Assembly (NCBI RefSeq): GCF_034652275.1
Contig: NZ_JAXIWG010000004.1
Location: 310,001 to 374,000, forward strand
From: Yoonia sp034652275
GTDB taxonomy: Bacteria > Pseudomonadota > Alphaproteobacteria > Rhodobacterales > Rhodobacteraceae
DNA: 64,000 bases
Direction: 5' to 3'
The notes beneath the pieces are model-generated. The model was not told the origin of the DNA. It made no database searches and saw only the letters and a program-made list of their open reading frames with translations. The translations under genes were made by a program, and so were the position numbers. Of this stretch, positions 43,924 to 52,744 are shown in pieces; the first letter of the stretch is position 1, and each line of letters opens with the position of its first letter.

Positions 43924-43955
43924 CCCCGATACCTTTGCCGGTGTCGGGGTTTTTT
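43924..43955 (+). terminator. SAM-II-linked intrinsic terminator (attenuator) before metZ
   Basis: CCCCGATACC (43924-43933) pairs with GGTGTCGGGG (43940-43949), ten pairs including one G-U, followed by six T. It stands between the aptamer and the metZ ribosome site. AAAGGT at 43905-43910 (aptamer end) can instead pair with ACCTTT at 43931-43936 (terminator left arm), giving an antiterminator. Confidence 0.88.
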
Positions 43956-43981
43956 CATGCGCAGTGGCGCGAGGGCAGAAG

Positions 43982-45151
43982 ATGAGTGATTGGAAAAAAC
44001 GCACCAAGGCCGTGCATCAGGGCATCCGCCGCAGCCAGTATGGCGAGGTCAGCGAAGCCATCTTCATGACGCAAGGCTTCGTCTATGACAGCGCCGAAGC
44101 TGCCGAGGCGCGGTTCATCAAAACCGGTCCCGACGAATTCATCTACGCCCGCTACGGCAACCCCACTGTGGCGATGTTCGAGGACCGGATCGCCGCCCTT
44201 GAAGGAACTGAAGATGGCTTTGCCACAGCCTCCGGCATGGCGGCGGTGCATGGCGCGCTGACCTCCATGCTCAAGGCGGGCGATCATGTTGTTTCCGCGC
44301 GCGCTCTGTTCGGGTCGTGTCTTTACATCCTGCAAGAGGTCCTGACGCGCTACGGGGTCGAGGTTACTTTCGTTGACGGCACCGATCTGGCCGCATGGCA
44401 GGCCGCGATCCGGCCTGATACCAAGGTCGTGTTCTTCGAGAGTATCTCGAACCCGACGCTGGAAGTCGTCGATATCAAGGCGGTCGCCGATCTGGCCCAT
44501 GCGCAGGGCGCGCTGGTGATGGTGGACAATGTGTTCTCGACGCCCGTGTACTCGGACGCGGTGGCGCTGGGCGCGGATGTCATCATCTATTCCGCGACCA
44601 AACATATCGACGGGCAGGGGCGGGCCTTGGGCGGTGTTATCCTTGGCACGCGCGATTTCATCCGCGGCACGGTCGAGCCGTTTATGAAACATACCGGCGG
44701 GTCGATGTCGCCGTTTACCGCCTGGCTGATGCTCAAGGGGCTGGAGACGATGGACCTGCGCGTGCGTGCGCAAGCGGCCAGTGCGCAGCATATCGCAGAG
44801 GCGCTGGCGGAAGAGGGCACGCTGCGGGTAATCTACCCCGGTCTGCCCGATCATCCCCAACACGCGCTGACGATGGCGCAGATGGGGTCGGGCGGCACGG
44901 TGCTGGCAATTGATGCCGGATCGAAAGACGCGGCCTTTGCCTTGCTGAACCGGCTGGAGATTTTCACGATCTCGAACAATCTGGGTGATGCAAAGTCGAT
45001 TGTCACCCATCCTGCAACAACGACGCATCAGCGGCTGGATGCGGAGACAAAGATCGCTTTGGGGATCACACTGGGCCTGATACGCTGCAGCATCGGCTTG
45101 GAAGACGCGGACGATTTGTTGCGCGATCTGCGGGCCGCAATAAGCGGGTAG
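43982..45151 (+). CDS. metZ: O-succinylhomoserine sulfhydrylase
   Basis: Makes homocysteine directly from O-succinylhomoserine and sulfide in methionine synthesis; 389 residues from the ATG at 43982 with GAGGG upstream. It is a PLP enzyme of the Cys/Met family: IYARYGNPTVAMFEDRIAAL, ATASGMAAVHGALT, ESISNPTLEVVDI and the PLP lysine in SATKHIDGQGR (Lys207). The C-terminus has SIGLEDADDLLRDL. A SAM-II riboswitch with terminator controls it. The sulfhydrylase, not gamma-synthase, call rests on the riboswitch and family resemblance. Confidence 0.95.
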   Translation: MSDWKKRTKAVHQGIRRSQYGEVSEAIFMTQGFVYDSAEAAEARFIKTGPDEFIYARYGNPTVAMFEDRIAALEGTEDGFATASGMAAVHGALTSMLKAGDHVVSARALFGSCLYILQEVLTRYGVEVTFVDGTDLAAWQAAIRPDTKVVFFESISNPTLEVVDIKAVADLAHAQGALVMVDNVFSTPVYSDAVALGADVIIYSATKHIDGQGRALGGVILGTRDFIRGTVEPFMKHTGGSMSPFTAWLMLKGLETMDLRVRAQAASAQHIAEALAEEGTLRVIYPGLPDHPQHALTMAQMGSGGTVLAIDAGSKDAAFALLNRLEIFTISNNLGDAKSIVTHPATTTHQRLDAETKIALGITLGLIRCSIGLEDADDLLRDLRAAISG

Positions 45152-45160
45152 GCGTGTCAC

Positions 45161-46168
45161 ATGCGACAGCGGATCAAGGATGAAATCGTCTTGTTCGCTG
45201 TCGGCATCTGGATCATCGGCGCGATGCGGCGGGAATGGCTGCGGCTGGTGTTCCGGCAGATGAAATACGGGCTGTTGCGCGTGCGGGTCGCGGTGCCGCG
45301 TCTGGCGAACGAAAAATTCCTCTGGCGCAAGGCCTTTGACCACGACCCGCGCTTTGCCATCGTGACCGACAAGCTCGCGGCCAAGGACTGGGTCGCAGCG
45401 CAGGGGATCGCGGCCAAGATGCCGCAGACCCTGTGGTCGGGGACCGATGCCAATGATATCCCCGACGACCTCTGGCAGCAGCCGATCTACATCAAGGCCA
45501 CACATGGTTGCCAGATGAACATTCCCGTGCTGACCCCGCCCGAGGACCGTGCCGCCGTGATCGCCGCCGCCAATGCCTTTGTGACCCGCGAACACGGTGC
45601 ACGGCAGCGGCAATGGGCCTATAGCCAGGTGCCGCGCGCCTTGATCGCGGAACAGGCGATCAGCCCCGGCACGGAACTGATGGAGGTGAAATATTACACC
45701 TATGGCGCCGTCGTCGAACAATTCGTCCTGCGCCGGGCCGGCCCACCTGTGACGGCTGCGCGCTGGCTGCGGCAGGCGGATGGCAGTTTCATCCGGTCCA
45801 ACCAGCCGACGGTCATCAGCAAGATCATCGACCCGTCGCCTTTGCCCGATGTGGTGTTCAAGGGGCTGGCGCTGGCTGCAGAGATCGGCGCGCTCTTTGA
45901 CCATATGCGGGTGGATACCTTGGTAGACGGGGATGACGTTTATCTGGGGGAGCTGACCGTCTATAACATCGCAGGACGTGTCCCGCTGAACGGGGACAAG
46001 GTGGACGATTACCTCAACCGGTCATGGGACCTGCGGCGCAGCTGGTTTCTGACAACACCGCAGCCAGGCTGGCGTGGACGATATGCCGCGGCCTTGCGCC
46101 GCAAACTGGACAGCGCGGACAGGGGCGTCAGAACCGCTGGCAACCCGCCCGCAATTCCCGCAGGATAG
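45161..46168 (+). CDS. TupA-like ATP-grasp protein
   Basis: 335 residues. The core LANEKFLWRKAFDHDPRFAI, then VTDKLAAKDWVAAQGI, IYIKATHGCQMNI and AEQAISPGTELMEVKYYTYG is the TupA-like ATP-grasp pattern (teichuronopeptide-type enzymes that join amino acids to surface sugars). A hydrophobic stretch at residues 9-21 might tether it to the membrane. It lies 9 bases after metZ and may share its riboswitch. The role is probably in cell-surface polymer modification; the substrate is unknown. Confidence 0.82.
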   Translation: MRQRIKDEIVLFAVGIWIIGAMRREWLRLVFRQMKYGLLRVRVAVPRLANEKFLWRKAFDHDPRFAIVTDKLAAKDWVAAQGIAAKMPQTLWSGTDANDIPDDLWQQPIYIKATHGCQMNIPVLTPPEDRAAVIAAANAFVTREHGARQRQWAYSQVPRALIAEQAISPGTELMEVKYYTYGAVVEQFVLRRAGPPVTAARWLRQADGSFIRSNQPTVISKIIDPSPLPDVVFKGLALAAEIGALFDHMRVDTLVDGDDVYLGELTVYNIAGRVPLNGDKVDDYLNRSWDLRRSWFLTTPQPGWRGRYAAALRRKLDSADRGVRTAGNPPAIPAG

Positions 46169-46187
46169 GCGCGATCCTGAGCGCACG

Positions 46188-46216
46188 GTTGTCGTGCCTT
46201 TGCCAAAAGGGACAAC
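46188..46216 (+). promoter_or_regulatory. Inverted repeat upstream of folE2
   Basis: GTTGTC (46188-46193) and GACAAC (46211-46216) flank CCTTT/AAAGG, giving an 11-pair stem with an internal loop. No T-run follows. It could end the tupA transcript or act as an operator or leader hairpin of folE2. Confidence 0.35.
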
Positions 46217-46330
46217 ACAGCGATGACCGACCTGCGCGCCGAATTGTTACGTTTCTATCGCAGCATGTCTGGACATGCGGCGCAGCCGCGCCATCTTCGC
46301 AAGGCGGATGCACCACAAGAGGGTCTAAAT

Positions 46331-47431
46331 ATGAATATCCACGCACGCGACATGGACCGTCAGCCAACGCGCTCTGACGCCGAGGCAGCGCTTGCGCTTT
46401 TGCGGCGCTGGGCAGGTGATGTCACCCCCGAAGAAGTGGCGACGCTCGACCCTTTGGTGTCACGTCTGATCCCCGGACAGGAAGTGTCGAACTATCCCGC
46501 CCTTGCCCGCGCCTACCCAGAGGATTTCGCGGTGGACGAGGCCTACAAAGCCTCCATGCCCGACCTGCAGAACGGCCCGTCCAGCCTGATCCGTGGTGCC
46601 AAACGGCAGATCCAGCATGTCGGCATTTCAAACTTCCGTCTGCCGATAAGGTTCCGCACCCGCGACAACGGCGATCTGACGCTGGAAACTTCCGTGACCG
46701 GCACCGTGTCGCTCGAGGCGGAAAAGAAGGGCATCAATATGTCCCGCATCATGCGGACATTTTACAAGCACGCCGAGGAAACCTTCAGCTTTGAAGTGAT
46801 CGAGCGTGCGCTGGATGCCTATAAATCCGATCTGGATAGTTTTGATGCACGCATCCAGATGCGGTTCAGCTTTCCGATGAAGGTGCAAAGCCTGCGGTCG
46901 GGGCTGGAAGGCTACCAGTATTACAACATCGCGCTGGAACTGGTGGAAAGTGCGGGCGTGCGTAAGAAGATCGTGCATCTGGATTACGTCTATTCCTCGA
47001 CTTGCCCCTGTTCGCTGGAACTGTCCGAACATGCCCGACAGTTTCGCGGGCAATTAGCCACACCGCATTCGCAGCGCTCGGTCGCGCGGATTTCGGTGTT
47101 GGTCGAGGACGGGCCTTGCCTGTGGTTCGAGGACTTGATCGAACGCGCCCGTGCCGCCGTGCCGACCGAGACGCAGGTCATGGTCAAGCGCGAGGATGAA
47201 CAGGCTTTTGCCGAACTCAACGCGGCCAATCCGATCTTTGTCGAGGATGCGGCGCGCCTGTTCGCCGAACAGCTGCAACTGGAACCGCGCGTGTCCGACT
47301 TCCGCGTGATCGCCAGCCATCAGGAAAGCCTGCACAGCCATGACGCCGTGTCGGTGCTGACCGAAGGTGCGACCTTTGCCGCCGAAAGCCTTGATCCACG
47401 GCTTTTCGCCTCGCTCTTCCACGTCGGTTGA
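46331..47431 (+). CDS. folE2: GTP cyclohydrolase FolE2 (type IB)
   Basis: First step of folate synthesis; 366 residues. The ATG at 46331 with GAGGG upstream is chosen; an in-frame ATG at 46223 would add 36 residues that do not look conserved. It shows type-IB motifs: KRQIQHVGISNFRLPI, GINMSRIMRTFYKH, YSSTCPCSLELSEHAR and SHQESLHSHDAVSV. FolE2 works with various divalent metals and in many bacteria replaces zinc-dependent FolE under zinc shortage. Whether a folE copy exists elsewhere is not visible. Confidence 0.96.
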   Translation: MNIHARDMDRQPTRSDAEAALALLRRWAGDVTPEEVATLDPLVSRLIPGQEVSNYPALARAYPEDFAVDEAYKASMPDLQNGPSSLIRGAKRQIQHVGISNFRLPIRFRTRDNGDLTLETSVTGTVSLEAEKKGINMSRIMRTFYKHAEETFSFEVIERALDAYKSDLDSFDARIQMRFSFPMKVQSLRSGLEGYQYYNIALELVESAGVRKKIVHLDYVYSSTCPCSLELSEHARQFRGQLATPHSQRSVARISVLVEDGPCLWFEDLIERARAAVPTETQVMVKREDEQAFAELNAANPIFVEDAARLFAEQLQLEPRVSDFRVIASHQESLHSHDAVSVLTEGATFAAESLDPRLFASLFHVG

Positions 47432-47440
47432 CGCGCGTGG

Positions 47441-47458
47441 GGTGGGTCTTGACCCACC
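47441..47458 (+). terminator. Inverted repeat after folE2, possible terminator
   Basis: GGTGGGT and ACCCACC flank CTTG, a perfect seven-pair stem nine bases after the folE2 stop. It is followed by TTACCACC, so the T-run is poor. It may also act as a transcript-end stabiliser. Confidence 0.4.
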
Positions 47459-47548
47459 TTACCACCAGCCCTTGAAGCCCCCCGCCTGCGCGCATAGTGT
47501 CGGGCGGAATGATGAAGTCGGACAATCGTCCAGCAGAGAGGCATGACC

Positions 47549-48169
47549 ATGCAAGACCCGATCAACACCTACATGAACCTTGTGCCTATGGTGGTCGAAC
47601 AGACCGCACGCGGCGAACGCGCCTATGACATCTTTTCGCGCCTGCTGAAGGAACGGATCATCTTTCTCAACGGCCCTGTCCATGACGGGATGAGCCAGCT
47701 GGTCGTGGCCCAGTTGCTGCATCTGGAATCGGAGAACCCGAAGAAGGAAATCAGCATGTATATCAACAGCCCCGGTGGTGTCGTGACCTCGGGCCTGTCG
47801 ATCTATGACACGATGCAATACATCAAGCCAAAGGTCAGCACGCTGGTGATCGGGCAGGCGGCGTCCATGGGGTCGCTCTTGTTGACGGCCGGGCATCCCG
47901 GCATGCGCTTTTCGCTGCCCAACAGCCGTGTGATGGTCCACCAGCCGTCGGGCGGGTATCAGGGGCAGGCGACCGACATCATGATCCACGCCGCCGAGAC
48001 CCAAAAGCTCAAGACGCGGCTGAACGAAATCTATGTCAAACACACCGGCCAGCCGCTGAAAAAGGTCGAATCCGCCTTGGAGCGGGACAATTTCATGTCG
48101 CCCGAAGAGGCCAAGGACTGGGGCCTGATCGACGAGATCGTTGTGAACCGTGAAAAATCGTCCGAGTGA
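47549..48169 (+). CDS. clpP: ATP-dependent Clp protease proteolytic subunit
   Basis: 206 residues from the ATG at 47549: GAGAGG at 47536-47541 lies seven bases before it, but only one base before the other ATG at 47543. Catalytic Ser106 is in GQAASMGSLLL and His131 in MVHQPSGG. The N-terminal LVPMVVEQTARGERAYDIFS is the usual form and has no long propeptide. It forms the 14-mer barrel fed by ClpX, whose gene follows 138 bases on. Confidence 0.97.
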   Translation: MQDPINTYMNLVPMVVEQTARGERAYDIFSRLLKERIIFLNGPVHDGMSQLVVAQLLHLESENPKKEISMYINSPGGVVTSGLSIYDTMQYIKPKVSTLVIGQAASMGSLLLTAGHPGMRFSLPNSRVMVHQPSGGYQGQATDIMIHAAETQKLKTRLNEIYVKHTGQPLKKVESALERDNFMSPEEAKDWGLIDEIVVNREKSSE

Positions 48170-48307
48170 TTTTGCGGCATTCACCACAGTGAAAAAGTGA
48201 CCGCCGCGCAGGTCATTTTGACATTGTAGACCTTGGCGGGCTGTCCTAGTGTTGAACGCAGGGCAGCCCGTTCATGTTTTACGGGCCAAGAGGCCAAGAG
48301 GGTTGAT

Positions 48308-49573
48308 ATGGCGACGACGACCGGAAACGACAGCAAGAATACGCTTTACTGCAGTTTTTGCGGCAAAAGCCAGCATGAGGTGCGCAAGCTGATCGCCGGG
48401 CCGACAGTGTTCATCTGTGATGAATGCGTCGAACTTTGCATGGATATCATCCGCGAAGAAACCAAGGCTTCGGGGCTCAAATCAGGTGAAGGTGTGCCTA
48501 CACCGGCCGATATCTGCGCCGTACTGGACGATTACGTGATCGGACAGGTGCACGCGAAACGTGTGCTGTCTGTCGCTGTCCACAACCATTACAAGCGTCT
48601 GAACCACGCCGACAAATCCGACATCGAATTGTCGAAATCCAACATCATGCTGATCGGGCCGACCGGTTGCGGCAAGACATTGCTGGCGCAGACGCTGGCG
48701 CGCATTCTGGACGTGCCGTTCACGATGGCCGATGCCACCACCCTGACCGAGGCCGGTTATGTCGGTGAAGACGTCGAAAATATCATCCTGAAATTGCTGC
48801 AAGCGTCGGAATACAACGTCGAACGCGCGCAGCGCGGCATCGTCTATATCGACGAGGTCGACAAGATCACCCGCAAGTCCGACAACCCCAGCATCACCCG
48901 CGATGTATCGGGTGAAGGCGTGCAGCAGGCGCTGCTCAAAATCATGGAAGGCACCGTTGCCTCCGTGCCCCCGCAGGGCGGGCGCAAGCATCCGCAGCAG
49001 GAATTCCTGCAGGTGGACACGACCAATATCCTGTTCATCTGTGGCGGGGCCTTTGCCGGTCTCGACAAGATCATCGCGCGGCGCAGCAAAGGCTCCGGCA
49101 TGGGCTTTGGTGCGGACGTCAAAGACGTGGATGAACGCGGCATAGGTGAGGTCTTTCAGGATCTCGAACCCGAGGATCTTCTGAAATTCGGCCTGATCCC
49201 CGAATTCGTCGGCCGTCTGCCTGTCATCGCCACGCTGACCGATCTGGACGAAGATGCGCTGATTACCATCCTGACCAAGCCCAAGAATGCGCTGGTCAAG
49301 CAATACCAGCGCCTGTTCGAACTGGAAAACACCAAGCTGACCTTCACCGATGACGCCCTGACCGCCATCGCCAAACGCGCGATCAAACGCAAGACCGGCG
49401 CGCGCGGCCTGCGGTCGATCATGGAAGGCATCCTGCTCGACACGATGTTCGACCTGCCTGGCATGGACACCGTGACCGAAGTCGTCGTGAACGAAGAGGC
49501 GGTCAATTCCGACGTGGCCCCTTTGATGATCCACGACGATGTGAAGAAAAAAGAATCCGCGACAGCAGGCTAA
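48308..49573 (+). CDS. clpX: ATP-dependent Clp protease ATP-binding subunit ClpX
   Basis: 421 residues from the ATG at 48308. The zinc-binding domain has Cys15, Cys18, Cys37 and Cys40. AAA+ motifs follow: GPTGCGKTLLAQTLA, YIDEVDKI and the sensor region RLPVIATLTDL. The ClpP-contact loop reads IGFG-type SGMGFGADV. It unfolds substrates for ClpP, including CtrA-type regulators in alphaproteobacteria. It sits downstream of clpP as usual. Confidence 0.98.
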   Translation: MATTTGNDSKNTLYCSFCGKSQHEVRKLIAGPTVFICDECVELCMDIIREETKASGLKSGEGVPTPADICAVLDDYVIGQVHAKRVLSVAVHNHYKRLNHADKSDIELSKSNIMLIGPTGCGKTLLAQTLARILDVPFTMADATTLTEAGYVGEDVENIILKLLQASEYNVERAQRGIVYIDEVDKITRKSDNPSITRDVSGEGVQQALLKIMEGTVASVPPQGGRKHPQQEFLQVDTTNILFICGGAFAGLDKIIARRSKGSGMGFGADVKDVDERGIGEVFQDLEPEDLLKFGLIPEFVGRLPVIATLTDLDEDALITILTKPKNALVKQYQRLFELENTKLTFTDDALTAIAKRAIKRKTGARGLRSIMEGILLDTMFDLPGMDTVTEVVVNEEAVNSDVAPLMIHDDVKKKESATAG

Positions 49574-49577
49574 GCCG

Positions 49578-49961
49578 TTGTCGCGGCGGCACATCAGCAC
49601 CGGTTCCCCTTTCGAGGCGCAGATTGGCTATAGCCGTGCAGTTGTCGTGGACGGCTGGGTCTTTGTCGCCGGAACGACCGGCTATGATTATGCCACCATG
49701 ACAATGCCGGACACGATCACCGACCAGTGCCGCAACACGCTGGCGACGATCGCGTCTGCCTTGGGTGATGCGGGGTGCACGCTCGATGATGTGGTGCGCG
49801 TGACATACATTGTGCCTGACGCCGCCGAATGGCCCGCATGCTGGCCGATTGTTGCGGCTGCCTTTGCCTCTGCGCGGCCCGCTGCCACCATGATATCGGC
49901 GGGTCTGCAGGATCCCGCCATGAAGATCGAGATCGAAGTCACGGCCCGCGTTCCGGCCTGA
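49578..49961 (+). CDS. RidA family protein
   Basis: 127 residues from a TTG start four bases after the clpX stop. RidA/YjgF fold: ISTGSPFEAQIGYSRAVVVD, VFVAGTTGYDYATMTMPDTI, then VRVTYIVPDAAEWPA. Members remove reactive enamine intermediates. The catalytic arginine of true RidA (usually in a PAR motif near residue 105) appears as SARPAATMISAG, so an Arg is there. The exact subgroup is uncertain. Confidence 0.87.
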   Translation: MSRRHISTGSPFEAQIGYSRAVVVDGWVFVAGTTGYDYATMTMPDTITDQCRNTLATIASALGDAGCTLDDVVRVTYIVPDAAEWPACWPIVAAAFASARPAATMISAGLQDPAMKIEIEVTARVPA

Positions 49962-50021
49962 CAGGTCTGGACCTTCGCGCCCTGATGGTGCATGACAAGG
50001 CAACTTCAGCGGAGACGCAAC

Positions 50022-50405
50022 ATGGGCCTTGGTCACTCTATCAAACGCATCTTTACATGGTGGGACGGCCAGACCTATGGCACCCAATTGTGGACATCCC
50101 GCAAGGGGTTGCGCGTCGGTGAAGATGCGCAGGGCAATATCTATTACCGCAACGCCGACGACAGCCGCCGCTGGGTGATCTATAACGGCGAGATCGAAGG
50201 GTCGCGGGTCAGCCCCGAATGGCATGGCTGGCTGCACCACACATGGGACGAGCCGCCGACCGAGGCGCCTTTGCCGCGCAAGGCTTGGGAAAAGCCGCAC
50301 CAGCCGAACCTGACCGGAACGATGGCGGCTTATGCGCCCGCCGGATCGATCCGGCGCGTGGTCCCCGCTGATCGCAAGGATTACGAAGCCTGGACGCCGG
50401 AATAG
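50022..50405 (+). CDS. NADH:ubiquinone oxidoreductase accessory subunit NDUFA12 (B17.2)
   Basis: 127 residues from the ATG at 50022. Complex I accessory subunit shared by alphaproteobacteria and mitochondria: IFTWWDGQTYGTQLWTSRKG, VGEDAQGNIYYRNADDSRRW and VSPEWHGWLHHTWDEPP are highly conserved. It lies apart from the nuo operon, next to the DUF2155 gene, a pairing seen in other alphaproteobacteria. Confidence 0.95.
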   Translation: MGLGHSIKRIFTWWDGQTYGTQLWTSRKGLRVGEDAQGNIYYRNADDSRRWVIYNGEIEGSRVSPEWHGWLHHTWDEPPTEAPLPRKAWEKPHQPNLTGTMAAYAPAGSIRRVVPADRKDYEAWTPE

Positions 50406-50419
50406 GGCAGGGCCAGGAC

Positions 50420-50815
50420 GTGATACGTCAGTTTGCGACCAGTCTTTGTCTGTTGCTGGCGGCCCCCGTCGCCGCACAAGAGATCGTGTCGGGGATCGGT
50501 GGCGAAATCCGCGTGCTGGACAAGCTGACGGGGGTGGTCACGGACCTTGCGCTGGCGAATGGCCAGACCGAAAGCGTTGGCGCCTTGTCGGTCATGCTGG
50601 GCGATTGCCGTTATCCGTCCGACAATGTGGCGGCCGAAGGCTATGCGCGGCTGGTGATCCACTTTCGCGATGGCGTGACACCGATTTTTGCGGGCTGGAT
50701 GCTGGCGTCGTCGCCTGCGCTGAATGCGCTGGACCACCCGCGCTATGATGTCTGGCTGTTACGGTGCAGGACATCGTCGGACGAAGGCACCGCCACCGAA
50801 AACGAGGCGGATTGA
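50420..50815 (+). CDS. DUF2155 periplasmic protein
   Basis: 131 residues from a GTG start. Signal peptide MIRQFATSLCLLLAAPVAAQ, then the DUF2155 core: IRVLDKLTGVVTDLAL, GDCRYPSDN, then FRDGVTPIFAGWMLASSPAL and HPRYDVWLLRC. Two cysteines in the core may form a disulfide. The family is found next to the NDUFA12 gene and aat. Its last 73 bases overlap the end of aat on the opposite strand. Confidence 0.9.
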   Translation: MIRQFATSLCLLLAAPVAAQEIVSGIGGEIRVLDKLTGVVTDLALANGQTESVGALSVMLGDCRYPSDNVAAEGYARLVIHFRDGVTPIFAGWMLASSPALNALDHPRYDVWLLRCRTSSDEGTATENEAD

Positions 50816-51387
50816 GCGACCGCCGCTGCCAACTGCCTGTGATACTGCGCGCGCGGGATTTCCACCGCGCCAAGGCTGGCCAGATGCGGCGTCAGGAATT
50901 GCGTGTCGAACAGCATAAATCCGCCTTGGCGCAGCATGTCGACCAGATAGGCCAGCGCCACTTTTGACGCATCCGTTGCACGGCTGAACATGCTTTCGCC
51001 AAAGAACGCAGCGCCGATGCAGATGCCGTAGACTCCGCCCACCAGCCTGTCGTCCTGCCAGACCTCGACCGCATGGGCGTGGCCTTGGTCGTGCAGGGCG
51101 ATATAGATCTCGCGGATGGTGGGGTTGATCCATGTCTCGGGCCGGTCGGCGCAGCCATCGACCACATCGGCAAAGGCGGTATCGATCGTGACCCGGAACG
51201 TGCCACGCCGGATCGTGCGCGCAAGGCTACGGCTGATGCGGAACCGGTCCAGAGGAAAAACCCCGCGCAACCGCGGATCGACCCAGAAAATATCGGGGTC
51301 GTCGCGGCTTTCGGACATCGGGAACACCCCCAGACGATAGGCTTGCAGCACAAGCGCTGGCGTCAGGGGAATGTCCGTGTCCCGCAC
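50743..51387 (-). CDS. aat: Leucyl/phenylalanyl-tRNA-protein transferase
   Basis: 214 residues. Attaches Leu or Phe to N-terminal Lys/Arg of proteins, marking them for ClpS/ClpAP. Family motifs: LVLQAYRLGVFPMSESRDD, IFWVDPRLRGVFPLDRF, AVEVWQDDRLVGGVYGICIG and FFGESMFSRATDASKVAL. The ATG lies two bases after the accC stop, giving the operon accB-accC-aat. Its 3' end overlaps the convergent DUF2155 gene by 73 bases. Confidence 0.96.
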   Translation of the reverse strand: MRDTDIPLTPALVLQAYRLGVFPMSESRDDPDIFWVDPRLRGVFPLDRFRISRSLARTIRRGTFRVTIDTAFADVVDGCADRPETWINPTIREIYIALHDQGHAHAVEVWQDDRLVGGVYGICIGAAFFGESMFSRATDASKVALAYLVDMLRQGGFMLFDTQFLTPHLASLGAVEIPRAQYHRQLAAAVAQSASFSVAVPSSDDVLHRNSQTS

Positions 51388-51389
51388 GG

Positions 51390-52736
51390 TCAGGACAGGT
51401 GGGTTTCCAGCCAGTGTTCCAGCCAGTGGATGTTGTAATCCCCCGACTGCACTGCGGGTTCGGCCAGCAGCGCATGGAACAATGGGATGGTCGTGTCCAC
51501 GCCATCGACGATCAATTCGCCCAAGGCACGCCCCAGACGCGCCAGCGCCTCTGGCCGGTCGCGGCCATGCACGATCAGCTTGCCGATCAGGCTGTCGTAA
51601 TAGGGCGGAATGCGATAGCCGTCATAAAGCGCGCTGTCCATTCGCACGCCCAAGCCCCCGGGTGCATGGTATTGCGTGATCGTGCCGGGGCAGGGTGCGA
51701 AATTCGGCAGCTTTTCGGCGTTGATCCGCACCTCGATGGCATGGCCGTTGATCTTCAGATCGTCTTGCGTGAACGACATCGGCAGACCGGAGGCCACGCG
51801 CAGCTGTTCGCGCACCAGATCGACGCCAAAGATCGCCTCGGTCACGGGATGTTCGACCTGCAGGCGGGTGTTCATCTCGATGAAATAGAATTCGTCGTTC
51901 TCGAAGAGGAATTCGATCGTGCCCGCGCCGATATAGTTGATCTTGGCAACGGCATCCGCACAGACCTTGCCGATGCGCGCGCGCAATTCGGGGGTGATGA
52001 CGGGACCTGGGGCTTCCTCGAACACTTTCTGGTGGCGGCGTTGCAGCGAACAGTCACGCTCGCCCAAGTGTACAGCATTGCCCTTGCCATCGCCGAACAC
52101 CTGAATCTCGATATGGCGCGGCGTGGTCAGGTATTTCTCGATATAGACTTCGTCATTGCCAAAGGCGGCTTTCGCCTCGGAGCGTGCGGAATGAAAGGCT
52201 TTTTCCATGTCAGCGGCGGTCTGCGCCACTTTCATGCCGCGCCCGCCGCCACCGGCCGTGGCCTTGATGATGACGGGATAGCCGACCTCTTCGCCGATGC
52301 GTTGGGCATCTTTCAGCGTCGGTACGCCACCGTCCGATCCGGGCACGCAAGGCACGCCAAGTGCCTTCATCGTGTCCTTGGCGGTGATCTTGTCACCCAT
52401 GATGCGGATATGTTCGGCGGTGGGGCCGATGAAGGTCAGGCCGTGGTCTTCGACCGCCTGCACAAAGGCCGCGTTTTCCGACAAAAAGCCGTAACCGGGG
52501 TGGATCGCCTGCGCGCCGGTGATCTCACAGGCCGAGATGATCGCCGGAAACGACAGATAGCTTTGCGCCGAAGACGGGGGGCCGATGCAGATCGCCTCGT
52601 CGGCCATGCGCACATGCATCGCGTCGCTGTCGGCGGTGGAATGCACCGCCACGGATTTCACGCCCATTTCGCGGCAGGCGCGTACGACACGCAGGGCGAT
52701 TTCGCCCCGGTTCGCAATCAGGATTTTTTCAAACAT
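51390..52736 (-). CDS. accC: Acetyl-CoA carboxylase biotin carboxylase subunit
   Basis: 448 residues. Carboxylates the biotin on BCCP in the first step of fatty acid synthesis. ATP-grasp motifs: FEKILIANRGEIALRVVRAC, TAGGGGRGMKV, GERDCSLQRRHQKVFEEAPG and EMNTRLQVEHPVTE. Eight bases after accB. Confidence 0.98.
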   Translation of the reverse strand: MFEKILIANRGEIALRVVRACREMGVKSVAVHSTADSDAMHVRMADEAICIGPPSSAQSYLSFPAIISACEITGAQAIHPGYGFLSENAAFVQAVEDHGLTFIGPTAEHIRIMGDKITAKDTMKALGVPCVPGSDGGVPTLKDAQRIGEEVGYPVIIKATAGGGGRGMKVAQTAADMEKAFHSARSEAKAAFGNDEVYIEKYLTTPRHIEIQVFGDGKGNAVHLGERDCSLQRRHQKVFEEAPGPVITPELRARIGKVCADAVAKINYIGAGTIEFLFENDEFYFIEMNTRLQVEHPVTEAIFGVDLVREQLRVASGLPMSFTQDDLKINGHAIEVRINAEKLPNFAPCPGTITQYHAPGGLGVRMDSALYDGYRIPPYYDSLIGKLIVHGRDRPEALARLGRALGELIVDGVDTTIPLFHALLAEPAVQSGDYNIHWLEHWLETHLS

Positions 52737-52744
52737 CGCAGCCT

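Noticed and set aside
43955..45904. 649-codon open frame on the minus strand opposite metZ and the TupA-like gene
   Set aside because: Antisense shadow of two well-supported genes; no ribosome site and no recognisable motif.
46223..46330. N-terminal extension of FolE2 from an ATG 36 codons upstream
   Set aside because: The added residues look non-conserved and GAGGG stands just before the later ATG at 46331.
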